DNA of 31,566 nt from DASZHJ01 sp035604335 (GTDB lineage Bacteria; Pseudomonadota; Alphaproteobacteria; ATCC43930; CGMCC-115725), in assembly GCA_035604335.1 (NCBI GenBank), contig DATNIT010000167.1:1-31566 (forward strand). The letters run 5' to 3'. Under the pieces are notes generated by a model. It made no database searches and was not told the origin of the DNA. It worked only from the letters and a program-made list of their open reading frames with translations. How positions within the stretch are numbered: the stretch's first letter is position 1; every line of letters starts with the position of its first letter. Shown here in pieces: positions 22,897-31,566 of this stretch. The position numbers and the translations under genes are program-made.

Positions 22897-25166
22897 TGGA
22901 GCCGAGTCCCGCCATCACCGGCTCCCGACGGCTCCTTCGCCGCCTCCGGGACGTGATGGCCGGCTCGGGGACCGCGCAGGAGCGTCTCAACACCATCGTG
23001 CGCCTGATCGCCGCCGACATGGTGGCGGAGGTTTGCTCCTGCTACGTCCTTCGGGCGGGCGAGGTGCTCGAGCTGTTCGCGACCGAGGGCTTGCGACCAG
23101 AAGCGGTGCACCGCACCAGGCTCCGCGTCGGCGAAGGCATCGTCGGCGTGATCGCCGCCACCGCGCGGCCGCTTGCGCTCGCCGACGCGCAATCGCACCC
23201 GGATTTCGCCTATCGGCCGGAAACGGGCGAGGAGGTGTACCACTCGATGATGGGCGTGCCGATCGTGCGCGCCGATCGGGTTCTGGGCGTCCTCGCCGTG
23301 CAGAACCGCACGCAAAGGCACTATGCCGAGGACGAGGTCGAGACGCTGCAGACCATCGCCATGGTCCTGGCGGAGCTCGCTGCCAGCGGCGAGCTCGTCA
23401 GCCCCAACGAGAGAGCGCCCGGCGATGGCATCGGACTGCTGCCCGTGCGCCTCGACGGCGTGCGGCTCAATCCCGGCCTGGCTTTGGGCACGGCGGTGAT
23501 CCACGAGCCCCGTGTGCTGATCAAGCAGGTAGTGGCCGAAGACCCGCAGGCGGAGTTGGAACGGCTGCGCGCGGCGGTCTCTTCGATGCAACTCGCCATC
23601 GACGCCTTGCTCGCCGAGAGCGACGTCGCCCGCGGCGGCGAGCATCGCGACATCCTCGAGACCTACCGCATGTTCGCCGCTGACCGCGGCTGGATCCAGC
23701 GGATCCGGGAGGCCGTGCGCAGCGGCCTGACCGCCGAAGCCGCGGTCCAGAAGGTGCAGGACGACACCCGGCAACGCATGAACCAGGCGAGCGACCCCTA
23801 TATCCGCGAGCGGCTGATGGATCTGGAGGATCTCACCAACCGCCTGCTCCAGCACCTTGCGGGCAAGCCGATCTCGGCCTCGCTCTCGGAGCTGCCGGAC
23901 GAGTTCGTGCTGGTGGCACGCTCGCTCGGACCCGCGGAGCTCCTGGACTACGACCGCCGCCGGCTGCGCGCCGTGGCGCTCGAGGAGGGCTCCGCCACCG
24001 CCCATGTCGCGATCGTCGCGCGCGCGCTCGATATCCCGATGGTCGGGCGGCTCAGGGGCGCGGTGAACCGGATCGAGACGGGCGACCTTCTGGTTGTGAA
24101 CGGCGACGAGGCACAGGTGCTGGTGCGGCCGGGCGATGACATCCTGCAGGCGGTCGAACAGGCGATCAAAGTGCGGCTCGGCGAGCGCGCCCGCTACGCG
24201 GCGCTGCGCGCGCTCCCGGCGGCGACGCGGGACGGCGTCGCGGTCGAATTGCACCTTAACGCCGGCCTTACGCTCGACCTGCCCTACCTCGACGAGACCG
24301 GCGCCGCCGGCATCGGGCTCTTTCGCACCGAGTTGCCGTTCATGATCCGGAATGCGTTTCCGGGCGTCAAAGCGCAGGTCGAGCTCTATGCCCGCGTCCT
24401 CGAGCAAGCGCGCGAGCGGCCGGTCGTGTTCCGCACGCTCGACATCGGCGGCGACAAGCTGCTGCCCTACCTGCCCGAGACTGAGGACGAGAATCCCGCG
24501 ATGGGCTGGCGGGCGCTCCGCATCTCGCTCGATCGTCCGGCGATGCTGCGCCAGCAGGTGCGCGCGCTGCTGCGCGCCAGCGCCGGGCTGCCGCTCCGCG
24601 TCATGTTCCCGATGGTCGCGGAAGTTGCGGAGTTCGAGGCCGCGCGCGCCATCCTGGAGACCGAGGTAGAACGCGAGCGCAAGCGCGGCGGCGGCGTCCC
24701 GAGCGCGGTGAAGGTCGGCGTGATGCTCGAGGTGCCGGCGCTGCTGTTCCAGCTGCCGATGCTGCTCTCACGGGTCGATTTCGTCTCCATCGGTACCAAC
24801 GATCTCGCGCAGTTCCTGTTCGCGAGCGATCGAGGCAATCCCCGCCTCGCGGATCGCTACGACACGCTCGCGCCGGGGTTCCTGCGCGCCATCGCGGAAG
24901 TTGCGCGCGCGGCGCAGGAGCACGGCGTCGCGCTCAGCGTGTGCGGCGAGATGGCGGGCTCGCCGCTCGACGCCATGGCATTGGTCGGGTTGGGCCTGCG
25001 TGCGCTCTCCATGAACCCGGGAGGCATCGGCCCCGTAAAGGCGATGATCCGCAGCTTAACCCTCGCGCCCCTGCAGGAGTTTCTGGGCCACCACCTCGGC
25101 GCCTCCGATCACAGCCTGCGCGCCAAGCTGAAGGCCTTTGCCCGGGACCATGGGGTTGCGGTCTAG
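22896..25166 (+). CDS. ptsP: PTS enzyme I, nitrogen branch (PtsP, EI-Ntr)
   Basis: A 756-residue phosphotransferase that takes phosphate from PEP and passes it to NPr in the nitrogen-related PTS. Domains in order: GAF sensor (about 15-165), PEP-utiliser N domain (about 185-310), swivelling phosphohistidine domain with GSATAHVAIVARALDIP, where H370 is the phosphorylated residue, and the C-terminal PEP-binding barrel (about 430-730) with GIGLFRTELPFM and CGEMAG (C683). The GAF domain distinguishes EI-Ntr from sugar enzyme I; in some alphaproteobacteria it senses glutamine. ATG 22896 overlaps the preceding stop as TGATG, so translation is coupled; GTG 22893 is a close alternative. lysC near ptsP is a known alphaproteobacterial order. 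Confidence 0.96.
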   Translation: MEPSPAITGSRRLLRRLRDVMAGSGTAQERLNTIVRLIAADMVAEVCSCYVLRAGEVLELFATEGLRPEAVHRTRLRVGEGIVGVIAATARPLALADAQSHPDFAYRPETGEEVYHSMMGVPIVRADRVLGVLAVQNRTQRHYAEDEVETLQTIAMVLAELAASGELVSPNERAPGDGIGLLPVRLDGVRLNPGLALGTAVIHEPRVLIKQVVAEDPQAELERLRAAVSSMQLAIDALLAESDVARGGEHRDILETYRMFAADRGWIQRIREAVRSGLTAEAAVQKVQDDTRQRMNQASDPYIRERLMDLEDLTNRLLQHLAGKPISASLSELPDEFVLVARSLGPAELLDYDRRRLRAVALEEGSATAHVAIVARALDIPMVGRLRGAVNRIETGDLLVVNGDEAQVLVRPGDDILQAVEQAIKVRLGERARYAALRALPAATRDGVAVELHLNAGLTLDLPYLDETGAAGIGLFRTELPFMIRNAFPGVKAQVELYARVLEQARERPVVFRTLDIGGDKLLPYLPETEDENPAMGWRALRISLDRPAMLRQQVRALLRASAGLPLRVMFPMVAEVAEFEAARAILETEVERERKRGGGVPSAVKVGVMLEVPALLFQLPMLLSRVDFVSIGTNDLAQFLFASDRGNPRLADRYDTLAPGFLRAIAEVARAAQEHGVALSVCGEMAGSPLDAMALVGLGLRALSMNPGGIGPVKAMIRSLTLAPLQEFLGHHLGASDHSLRAKLKAFARDHGVAV

Positions 25167-25240
25167 GCTGCCGTCGCTCAATCCCTGGGTCGGATTGCCG
25201 CATTGCCCGAGAAGATTTGCGCTCAAGGCCGCCGCGGGCG

Positions 25241-25269
25241 TTGCGATAAACCACTTTAACTGATAAAAA
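25241..25269 (+). promoter_or_regulatory. Candidate promoter of the rodZ-like gene
   Basis: TTGCGA (25241-25246) and TAAAAA (25264-25269) are 17 nt apart in an A/T-rich patch that stands out from the surrounding GC-rich DNA. The start would be near 25276, about 78 nt before ATG 25354. The 187-bp gap after ptsP fits a new transcription unit. Confidence 0.5.
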
Positions 25270-25353
25270 TTCCGGCTCCGGCTGGGGCGGGAAACCCGGC
25301 CGACGAGGATCCAGGAAATACTACCTCGGGGGAGAGCGGAGAGGTTCGCGCGA

Positions 25354-26463
25354 ATGGGGTTTCTTTCGCGGTTCAGTCGCGACGACGCTGACGATACCGA
25401 ATTCGAGGACGAGTTTGATCTTAGTAACGCCGCGCTCAAGCGCTCGCACAGCGTTGGGGCGTTGCTGCGCCAGGCGCGCCAGGGCTTCGGGCGCGACGTC
25501 GGGCAGATCGGTGCCGCGCTCCGCATCCGGGCCTCCCACCTCCAGGCGATCGAAGACGGGCGCTACGAGGAGCTGCCGGGCGGCACCTACGCGATCGGCT
25601 TCATCCGCACCTATGCGGAGTATCTCGGTCTCGACGGTCCCGAGATGGTCCGCCGCTTCAAGCAAGAGATCGAGGGCCAGGAATTCAAGAATGACCTGAG
25701 CTTCCCGATGCCGGTGAGCGAGCGGAGCGTGCCGGGCAGCACCATCCTGCTGGGAGGCGTGATCATCGCCCTCTGCGGATACGGCATCTGGTACTACACG
25801 TCCTCCGGCGATCGCGGCCGGTCGGAGCAGGTTGCGGCCGTGCCGACGGCCTTGTTGGCTCCGCCTTCGGACGCCACGACCTCGGCGCCGCCGAGCGATG
25901 CCGCGGCGGCAGCGCCGGCAACCGTGGCGGCGGCGAGCGCAGCGCCGGCCGCTCAACCGACGGCACCTGCCGCACCTGCAGCGCTTCCGCAATCGGCGTC
26001 TGAGAGCGCTGTTTCTCAATCGATCCTGTTGGCCCAGGCGAGGACCCCGGCGCCGCAACCGCAACCGCGCGGTCTGCCGCCGCCGGCTCCCGACAGCCAA
26101 ATGGCGAGCCTGCCCTCCGCCACCGCCGCCGCGCCGCCGGCCCCGCCCGTCGATCCCGCGCATCTCTTCGGTGAAACCAAGGGCCCTTATCGCATCGGAT
26201 TGCGGGCGACCGCGGATTGCTGGCTGGAGGTTCGCGATGGCGACAACACGTTGTTCAAGCGCATGCTGCGCACGGGAGACGTGTATCGGATGCCGGATAA
26301 GGCCGGGTTGACGATGCGGGTTGGGAATGCCAAAGGGGTCGAAGTGTCGGTCGACGGCAAGCCCCTGCCGGCCCTGCAGGTGGTTGATTTGCTTCGCAAG
26401 ACGGTTGCCATTGACCCCCGCGAGATCTTGGCTGCTGGCTCCAGCGCCAAGGGCGTCCAATAG
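25354..26463 (+). CDS. RodZ-like helix-turn-helix membrane protein
   Basis: A 369-residue single-pass membrane protein with RodZ architecture: a cytoplasmic helix-turn-helix (HTH_25, about 33-105, with GALLRQARQGFGRDVGQIGA and AIEDGRYEELPGGTYAIGFI), one membrane helix (about 129-148, STILLGGVIIALCGYGIWYY), a Pro/Ala-rich periplasmic linker (about 160-285) and a C-terminal DUF4115 domain (about 290-350, WLEVRDGDNTLFKRML). RodZ links MreB filaments to the wall-elongation machinery. Its place before ispG and hisS matches E. coli, where rodZ precedes ispG. CGGAGAGG lies 9 nt upstream of ATG 25354. Many alphaproteobacterial homologues are only called HTH/DUF4115 proteins, so the cell-shape role is inferred. 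Confidence 0.87.
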   Translation: MGFLSRFSRDDADDTEFEDEFDLSNAALKRSHSVGALLRQARQGFGRDVGQIGAALRIRASHLQAIEDGRYEELPGGTYAIGFIRTYAEYLGLDGPEMVRRFKQEIEGQEFKNDLSFPMPVSERSVPGSTILLGGVIIALCGYGIWYYTSSGDRGRSEQVAAVPTALLAPPSDATTSAPPSDAAAAAPATVAAASAAPAAQPTAPAAPAALPQSASESAVSQSILLAQARTPAPQPQPRGLPPPAPDSQMASLPSATAAAPPAPPVDPAHLFGETKGPYRIGLRATADCWLEVRDGDNTLFKRMLRTGDVYRMPDKAGLTMRVGNAKGVEVSVDGKPLPALQVVDLLRKTVAIDPREILAAGSSAKGVQ

Positions 26464-26487
26464 GGTTCGGCGCTCAGCTCTCGCTTT

Positions 26488-26516
26488 TTGCCGCCGTCGT
26501 TGAAACGCGCTATAAG
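26488..26516 (+). promoter_or_regulatory. Probable sigma-70 promoter of ispG-hisS
   Basis: TTGCCG (26488-26493) and TATAAG (26511-26516) are exactly 17 nt apart in the 115-bp gap between the rodZ-like gene and ispG. The start would fall near 26523, leaving a leader of about 55 nt. It is the best-looking promoter in the window and may serve ispG, hisS and perhaps the genes beyond. Confidence 0.6.
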
Positions 26517-26578
26517 GCGGCGCATATCGGTCCCCCTAAGCCGGTGCCGGACGAGCCTCCAGCGAGGAGCAGTTCCCC

Positions 26579-27712
26579 ATGACGGTGCGAGCCTATCGAG
26601 AGATTCTACGACGGAAGAGCCGCCAGATCCGGGTGGGGAAGGTTCTGGTCGGCGGCGATGCGCCGATTACCGTCCAGTCCATGACCAACACGCTTACGAC
26701 GGACGCCGAGGCGACGGTACGCCAGATCGACGCACTTACCCGCGCGGGCGCCGATATCGTCCGCGTCTCCTGTCCGGACGAGGGCTCGACTGCCGCGCTC
26801 AAGGAGATCGTGCGCCGCTCGGAGGTGCCGATCGTCGCCGACATCCACTTCCACTATAAGCGCGCGATCGAGGCCGCCGAGGCGGGTGCCGCGTGCCTCC
26901 GCATCAATCCCGGCAATATCGGCTCGTCCGAGCGGGTGCGCGAGGTGGTGAAGGCCGCCAAGGATCACGGCTGCTCCATGCGGATCGGGGTGAACGCCGG
27001 ATCGCTCGAGCGGGATCTGCTGGAGCGCTATGGCGAGCCTTGTCCCGAGGCGATGGTGGAGAGCGCGCTCACGCATGCGAAAATCCTCGAGGACAACGAT
27101 TTCTTCGAGTTCAAGATCTCCTGCAAGGCCTCCGATGTGTTCCTGGCGGTGGCCGCTTATCAGCAACTCGCGGAGGCCTGCGACTATCCGCTGCACCTCG
27201 GCATCACCGAGGCGGGCGGTCTCGTGGGCGGCACGGTGAAATCGTCGGTCGGCCTCGGCATGCTGCTGTGGGGCGGCCTCGGCGACACCATCCGGGTTTC
27301 GCTCTCCGCGGACCCGGTCGAGGAAATCAAGGTCGGGTACGAGATCCTGAAGTCCCTGCAGCTACGCCGGCGCGGCGTCACCGTCATCGCGTGCCCGTCC
27401 TGCGCGCGCCAGCAGTTCAACGTCATCGGGACCGTGGCGGCGCTCGAGGAGCGCCTCGCTCACATCACGACCCCGATCACGCTCTCCGTCATCGGGTGTG
27501 TCGTCAATGGGCCCGGCGAGGCACGCGAGACTGACGTCGGATTCACGGGCGGGGGCAATGGCACGCATCAGGTCTACGTCGCCGGCGTGCCCCATCACCG
27601 CCTTAAGGACGCCGACATCGTCGAGCACTTGGCCCAGCTCGTCGAGGCAAAGGTCAAGGAGATCGAGGCCAGCAAGGCCGCCGCCGAGGCACCGTCGCAG
27701 GCCGCGCAGTAG
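26579..27712 (+). CDS. ispG: 4-hydroxy-3-methylbut-2-en-1-yl diphosphate synthase
   Basis: A 377-residue [4Fe-4S] enzyme of the MEP isoprenoid pathway that reduces MEcPP to HMBPP. A TIM-barrel half carries VQSMTNTLTTD and IVADIHFHYKRA. The C-terminal half carries the cluster ligands C272 and C275 (CPSCARQQF) and C307 (IGCVVNGPGEA), with E314 as fourth ligand; each is offset by two from E. coli (270, 273, 305, 312). ATG 26579 follows GAGGAG at 26564-26569. The C-terminal tail is Lys/Ala-rich and probably disordered. It supplies precursors for ubiquinone and undecaprenyl phosphate, linking it to ubiG and the wall genes in this window. hisS follows after 23 nt. Confidence 0.97.
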   Translation: MTVRAYREILRRKSRQIRVGKVLVGGDAPITVQSMTNTLTTDAEATVRQIDALTRAGADIVRVSCPDEGSTAALKEIVRRSEVPIVADIHFHYKRAIEAAEAGAACLRINPGNIGSSERVREVVKAAKDHGCSMRIGVNAGSLERDLLERYGEPCPEAMVESALTHAKILEDNDFFEFKISCKASDVFLAVAAYQQLAEACDYPLHLGITEAGGLVGGTVKSSVGLGMLLWGGLGDTIRVSLSADPVEEIKVGYEILKSLQLRRRGVTVIACPSCARQQFNVIGTVAALEERLAHITTPITLSVIGCVVNGPGEARETDVGFTGGGNGTHQVYVAGVPHHRLKDADIVEHLAQLVEAKVKEIEASKAAAEAPSQAAQ

Positions 27713-27735
27713 CGCCGCCTGCTCGATCGCATCTG

Positions 27736-28980
27736 ATGCCCACACTGCAGCCGGTCCGCGGCACACAGGATCTTCTGCCCGCCGAGCAAAGCCGGCATCG
27801 CCGCGTCATTGAAACTGCGCGGCTGATCGCCGAGCGCTACGGCTATCAGGAGATCGCCACGCCGATCTTCGAGTTCACCGAGGTATTCTCGCGTCCGATC
27901 GGCGAGACCACGGATATCGTGGTCAAGGAGATGTACACCTTTCGCGACCGCAGCGGCGACGAGATCACGCTGCGGCCGGAATACACAGCCGGCATCTGCC
28001 GCGCTATCATCTCCAACGGCCTTACTCAAAGCCTGCCGCTGAAGTTTTTCGCGAGCGGGCCGATGTTCCGCCACGAGCGCCCTCAGAAAGGCCGCTTCCG
28101 CCAGTTCCACCAGATCGACGTGGAACTCATCGGCGTGCCGCAGCCGCAAGCGGACGTGGAGGTGATCGAGCTGGGTGCGGAGGTCCTGCGCGAGCTCGGC
28201 ATCCTCGATCGCACCGTCTTGGAGCTCAACACGCTCGGCGACACCGAGAGCCGGCGCGCCTATCGCGACGCGCTCATCGACTATTTCAGCAAGCATCAGG
28301 CGGATCTTTCCGAGGATAGCCGCCGGCGCCTCGAGGTGAATCCGCTCCGTATCCTCGATTCCAAGGACGAGGGCGACCGGCGAATCTCCGCGGGAGTCCC
28401 GAGCTTCGATCAGTACCTCAACGACGAGAGCAGAAAGTTCTTCTCCCAGGTCCGCGCCGGCCTCGATCACCTCGGTATCGCCTATCAGCTAAGCCCGCGG
28501 CTGGTGCGCGGCCTCGACTACTACTGCCACACCGCCTTCGAGTTCGTGACCGAGCATCTGGGCGCGCAGGGCACGGTCCTGGGCGGCGGGCGCTACGACG
28601 GGCTGATGGCGCTGATGGGCGGACCGGACACCCCTGGGGTGGGCTGGGCTGCCGGTATCGAGCGGCTGGCGATGCTGACGGGGGAGCCGCCCTCGGAACA
28701 CCGCCCGGTCGCCGTGGTACCGGTAGGGGAGAAAGGCGAGACGGCGGCGCCGCGGATCGCGCGAGACCTGCGCCGGGCCGGGTTCCATGTCGACCTCGGC
28801 TATGCCGGGAACGTGAGCCGGCGCATGAAACGCGCGAACAAGATCCATGCCCACGTCGCGGTCCTGATCGGCGAGGACGAACTCGCCCGCGCGGTCGCGA
28901 CCGTGCGCGACCTCGACGGGGGCAGCCAATCCGAGGTGCCACTCTCGCAGCTTGCAGAGCGCCTCGCGCCCTATCGCTAG
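27736..28980 (+). CDS. hisS: Histidine--tRNA ligase
   Basis: A 414-residue class II synthetase charging tRNA-His. Motif 2 is FRHERPQKGRFRQFHQ (111-126). The histidine-specific motifs are LVRGLDYYCHTAFEF (256-270), with catalytic R258, and GGGRYDGL. Motif 3 is GVGWAAGIERL. The C-terminal HGTP anticodon-binding domain spans about 325-414. The length is close to that of E. coli (424) and all catalytic motifs are present. The N-terminus MPTLQPVRGTQDLLP is the family start. ispG-hisS adjacency is the same as in E. coli. hemA starts 13 nt downstream. Confidence 0.97.
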   Translation: MPTLQPVRGTQDLLPAEQSRHRRVIETARLIAERYGYQEIATPIFEFTEVFSRPIGETTDIVVKEMYTFRDRSGDEITLRPEYTAGICRAIISNGLTQSLPLKFFASGPMFRHERPQKGRFRQFHQIDVELIGVPQPQADVEVIELGAEVLRELGILDRTVLELNTLGDTESRRAYRDALIDYFSKHQADLSEDSRRRLEVNPLRILDSKDEGDRRISAGVPSFDQYLNDESRKFFSQVRAGLDHLGIAYQLSPRLVRGLDYYCHTAFEFVTEHLGAQGTVLGGGRYDGLMALMGGPDTPGVGWAAGIERLAMLTGEPPSEHRPVAVVPVGEKGETAAPRIARDLRRAGFHVDLGYAGNVSRRMKRANKIHAHVAVLIGEDELARAVATVRDLDGGSQSEVPLSQLAERLAPYR

Positions 28981-28993
28981 GGGTCATTCCGCC

Positions 28994-30267
28994 ATGCCCG
29001 GCGAAACAGCCGGGACGGGCGGGAGACTGCTCGTCGTCGGCGCCGATCACCGAACCGCACCGACGGCGTGGCGCGACCAGTTCGCGCTCATCGAGGCGAA
29101 TCTTGCGTCCGAGCTGGACCGGCTCCGAGCAAAGGGGTTCCGTGATCTGACGCTGCTCGCGACCTGCGAGCGCGTCGAGCTCATCACCTTGGGTGCCGAG
29201 ACAGAGCCGATACGGCGGACCTTCGCGGTGCATCTTGCCGAACGGTTGGGCGCCTCGCCCGACCAATTGGCGTCCGCGCTCTACGTGCATGAAGGCGCGC
29301 CGGCATTGCGCCATCTTTTCGCGGTGGCGAGCTCGCTCGAGAGCCTTGTTCCGGGGGAGCCGCACATTCTGGGCCAACTCCGTGCCGCTCACCGGATCGC
29401 CAGCGAGGCGGGCCTGGTAGGCGGTGGCCTCGAGGCTGCCTTGCAAGGGGCGTTTGCCGCGGCACGCCGTGTGCGGCGCGAGACGCGGATCGGCGAGCGC
29501 CCCGGCTCCCTCGCGGCCGCCGCGGTCGAGTTGGCGCGCGAGATCCACGGCGATCTCGACCGCGCCGTCGGCCTATTGGTCGGGACCGGCGAGATGGGCG
29601 AGCTGATGCTGGATCAACTCCGGCGCGCGGGCCTTGGCAGGGCGATCGTGTCGGGCGCGCCACCGGCGGCGGAATTCGTCGCCGCGCGGCTATCCTGTCC
29701 TTGGGTGCCGTTCCCGCCGTCGGAGACCTTGCTGGCAGAGGGCGATATCCTCGTCGCGGCGACGGCTGGCGGGTCTCGGATGCTGTCCGCCAGCACCATG
29801 GCGGCCGTGCTCCGCCAGCGGCGCCGGCGGCCGGTCTTCGTGATCGACGCGGCGATCCCGCCGTCTGTCGAGCCCGCCGTCAACGATCTCGATGGCGCTT
29901 TCGTCTACACCCTGGACGACCTTGAGCGCGCGGCGACCGCCAGACAAACCGCGCGCGAGACGGCGGCGGCGGCTTGGGCCGTACTGGACGACGAGCTTGC
30001 CGCCTTCAATCGGCGCCAGGCGGAGCGGGCGGCGGTGCCGGCGGTGACGGCGCTCCGGAGCCATTTCGAAGCCGTTCGGGCAGCCCTGCTGCGCGACCAA
30101 CCCGGACTTGACGCGGAGGCGGCGACCCGGCTTCTCGTCAATCGCCTGTTGCACGCGCCGTCGGAGGTGCTGCGCGGTCTGGCCTCGTCCGCTGGCGATG
30201 CCACCGAGGCCGAGGCGCTGGCGCGGCGCCTGTTCCGCCTCGACCGCGACGAAGGAGATGAAGGACC

Positions 30268-30271
<4 letters not shown>
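28994..30271 (+). CDS. hemA: Glutamyl-tRNA reductase (divergent)
   Basis: A 425-residue NADPH-dependent enzyme reducing glutamyl-tRNA to glutamate-1-semialdehyde, the first step of C5 tetrapyrrole synthesis. Family features: GADHRTAP (16-23), the catalytic cysteine C58 in ATCERVEL, the SSLESLVPGEPHILGQLR segment (113-130), AARRVRRETRIG, the nucleotide loop VGTGEMGEL (196-204) and C-terminal LVNRLLHAPSEVLRGL. Several near-invariant positions differ: C-N-R is C-E-R, the glycine of SGLDS is serine (S114), GEPQ is GEPH, the usual NRT after the Rossmann strand is missing, and PRD is PPS. The cysteine, arginine and GE pair remain, so it is probably active. ATG 28994 avoids overlap with hisS; the frame is open from 28952. 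The stop overlaps prfA as GTGA. hemA-prfA-prmC is the E. coli order. Confidence 0.88.
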
Positions 30272-31346
<1,075 letters not shown>

Positions 31347-31350
<4 letters not shown>

Positions 31351-31566
31351 GCGTCGCGGTCGAGATCACCGTGAAGTCCGTGCTGGCGGACGCGGCCGCG
31401 CGCCTGAGCGCCGCCGGCATAACGGACGCGCGCCGCGAGGCGCGCCTTCTGCTTGCGGCGGCGCTCGGTTGGGATGCGGCGCGGGTGCTAGGATTCCCGG
31501 AAATCGAGCTGACGGCGGCCTCAAGCCAGCGGCTTGAGGCCTTGCTCGCACGCCGAAGCGCGCGCG
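31347..31566 (+). CDS. prmC: Release factor glutamine methyltransferase, N-terminal part
   Basis: The first 73 codons of PrmC, cut by the window edge. The visible part is the helical N-terminal domain (SVLADAAARLSAAGITDARR, then EARLLLAAALGWDAARVLG), which positions the release factor. The SAM-binding domain and NPPY active site lie beyond the end. PrmC methylates the GGQ glutamine of RF1 and RF2. The start ATG overlaps the prfA stop (ATGA), and the prfA-prmC order supports the call. Confidence 0.9.

Noticed and set aside
20487..24407. Long minus-strand frames opposite lysC, the flavoprotein gene and ptsP
   Set aside because: They overlap complete, motif-bearing genes for their full length and lack domains of their own.
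28952..28993. Upstream start for hemA inside hisS
   Set aside because: The 14 added residues do not resemble the family and would overlap hisS by 29 nt; ATG 28994 fits better.

Overview
The window is a dense stretch of high-GC chromosome from an alphaproteobacterium. The strongest lineage markers are a GcrA cell-cycle regulator, ubiG divergent from lysC, lysC close to ptsP, and codon use that leaves long antisense reading frames open. The gene set fits Rhodospirillales or a neighbouring order, but that placement is inference. No tRNA, rRNA, CRISPR array, prophage or insertion sequence was seen. No gap between genes exceeds about 230 bp, and almost everything is housekeeping.

Positions 1-4600: the tail of an unidentified gene and a GT9 glycosyltransferase lead into thrS and infC. 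infC appears to use a rare ATC start behind a perfect Shine-Dalgarno. A convergent EamA-type exporter follows. Positions 4600-11850 (minus strand): a two-gene operon encodes a periplasmic alpha-2-macroglobulin with an intact thioester and penicillin-binding protein 1C. The 5' end of pbpC runs through a 137-bp palindromic element. Positions 12050-14100: a MoxR-type AAA+ ATPase and a CoxE-like VWA protein form a chaperone-like pair of unknown target.

Positions 14100-17660 (minus strand): gcrA lies downstream of a compact cytochrome bd operon, cydP-cydA-cydB-cydX, whose two tiny subunits are easily missed. Positions 17760-20380: an MFS transporter, a two-domain cold-shock protein and ubiG. Positions 20500-25170: lysC, a nitronate-monooxygenase-like flavoprotein and ptsP (nitrogen PTS enzyme I) form a tight co-directional group. 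Positions 25350-31566: a RodZ-like gene, ispG, hisS, hemA (glutamyl-tRNA reductase), prfA and the start of prmC. This joins two gene orders familiar from gammaproteobacteria, rodZ-ispG-hisS and hemA-prfA-prmC.

I found no convincing undescribed multi-gene system. The points most worth a second look are the ATC start of infC, the palindromic element fused to pbpC, the divergent glutamyl-tRNA reductase in a lineage that usually makes 5-aminolevulinate another way, the MoxR/VWA pair with an altered metal site, and the palindromes in front of gcrA.
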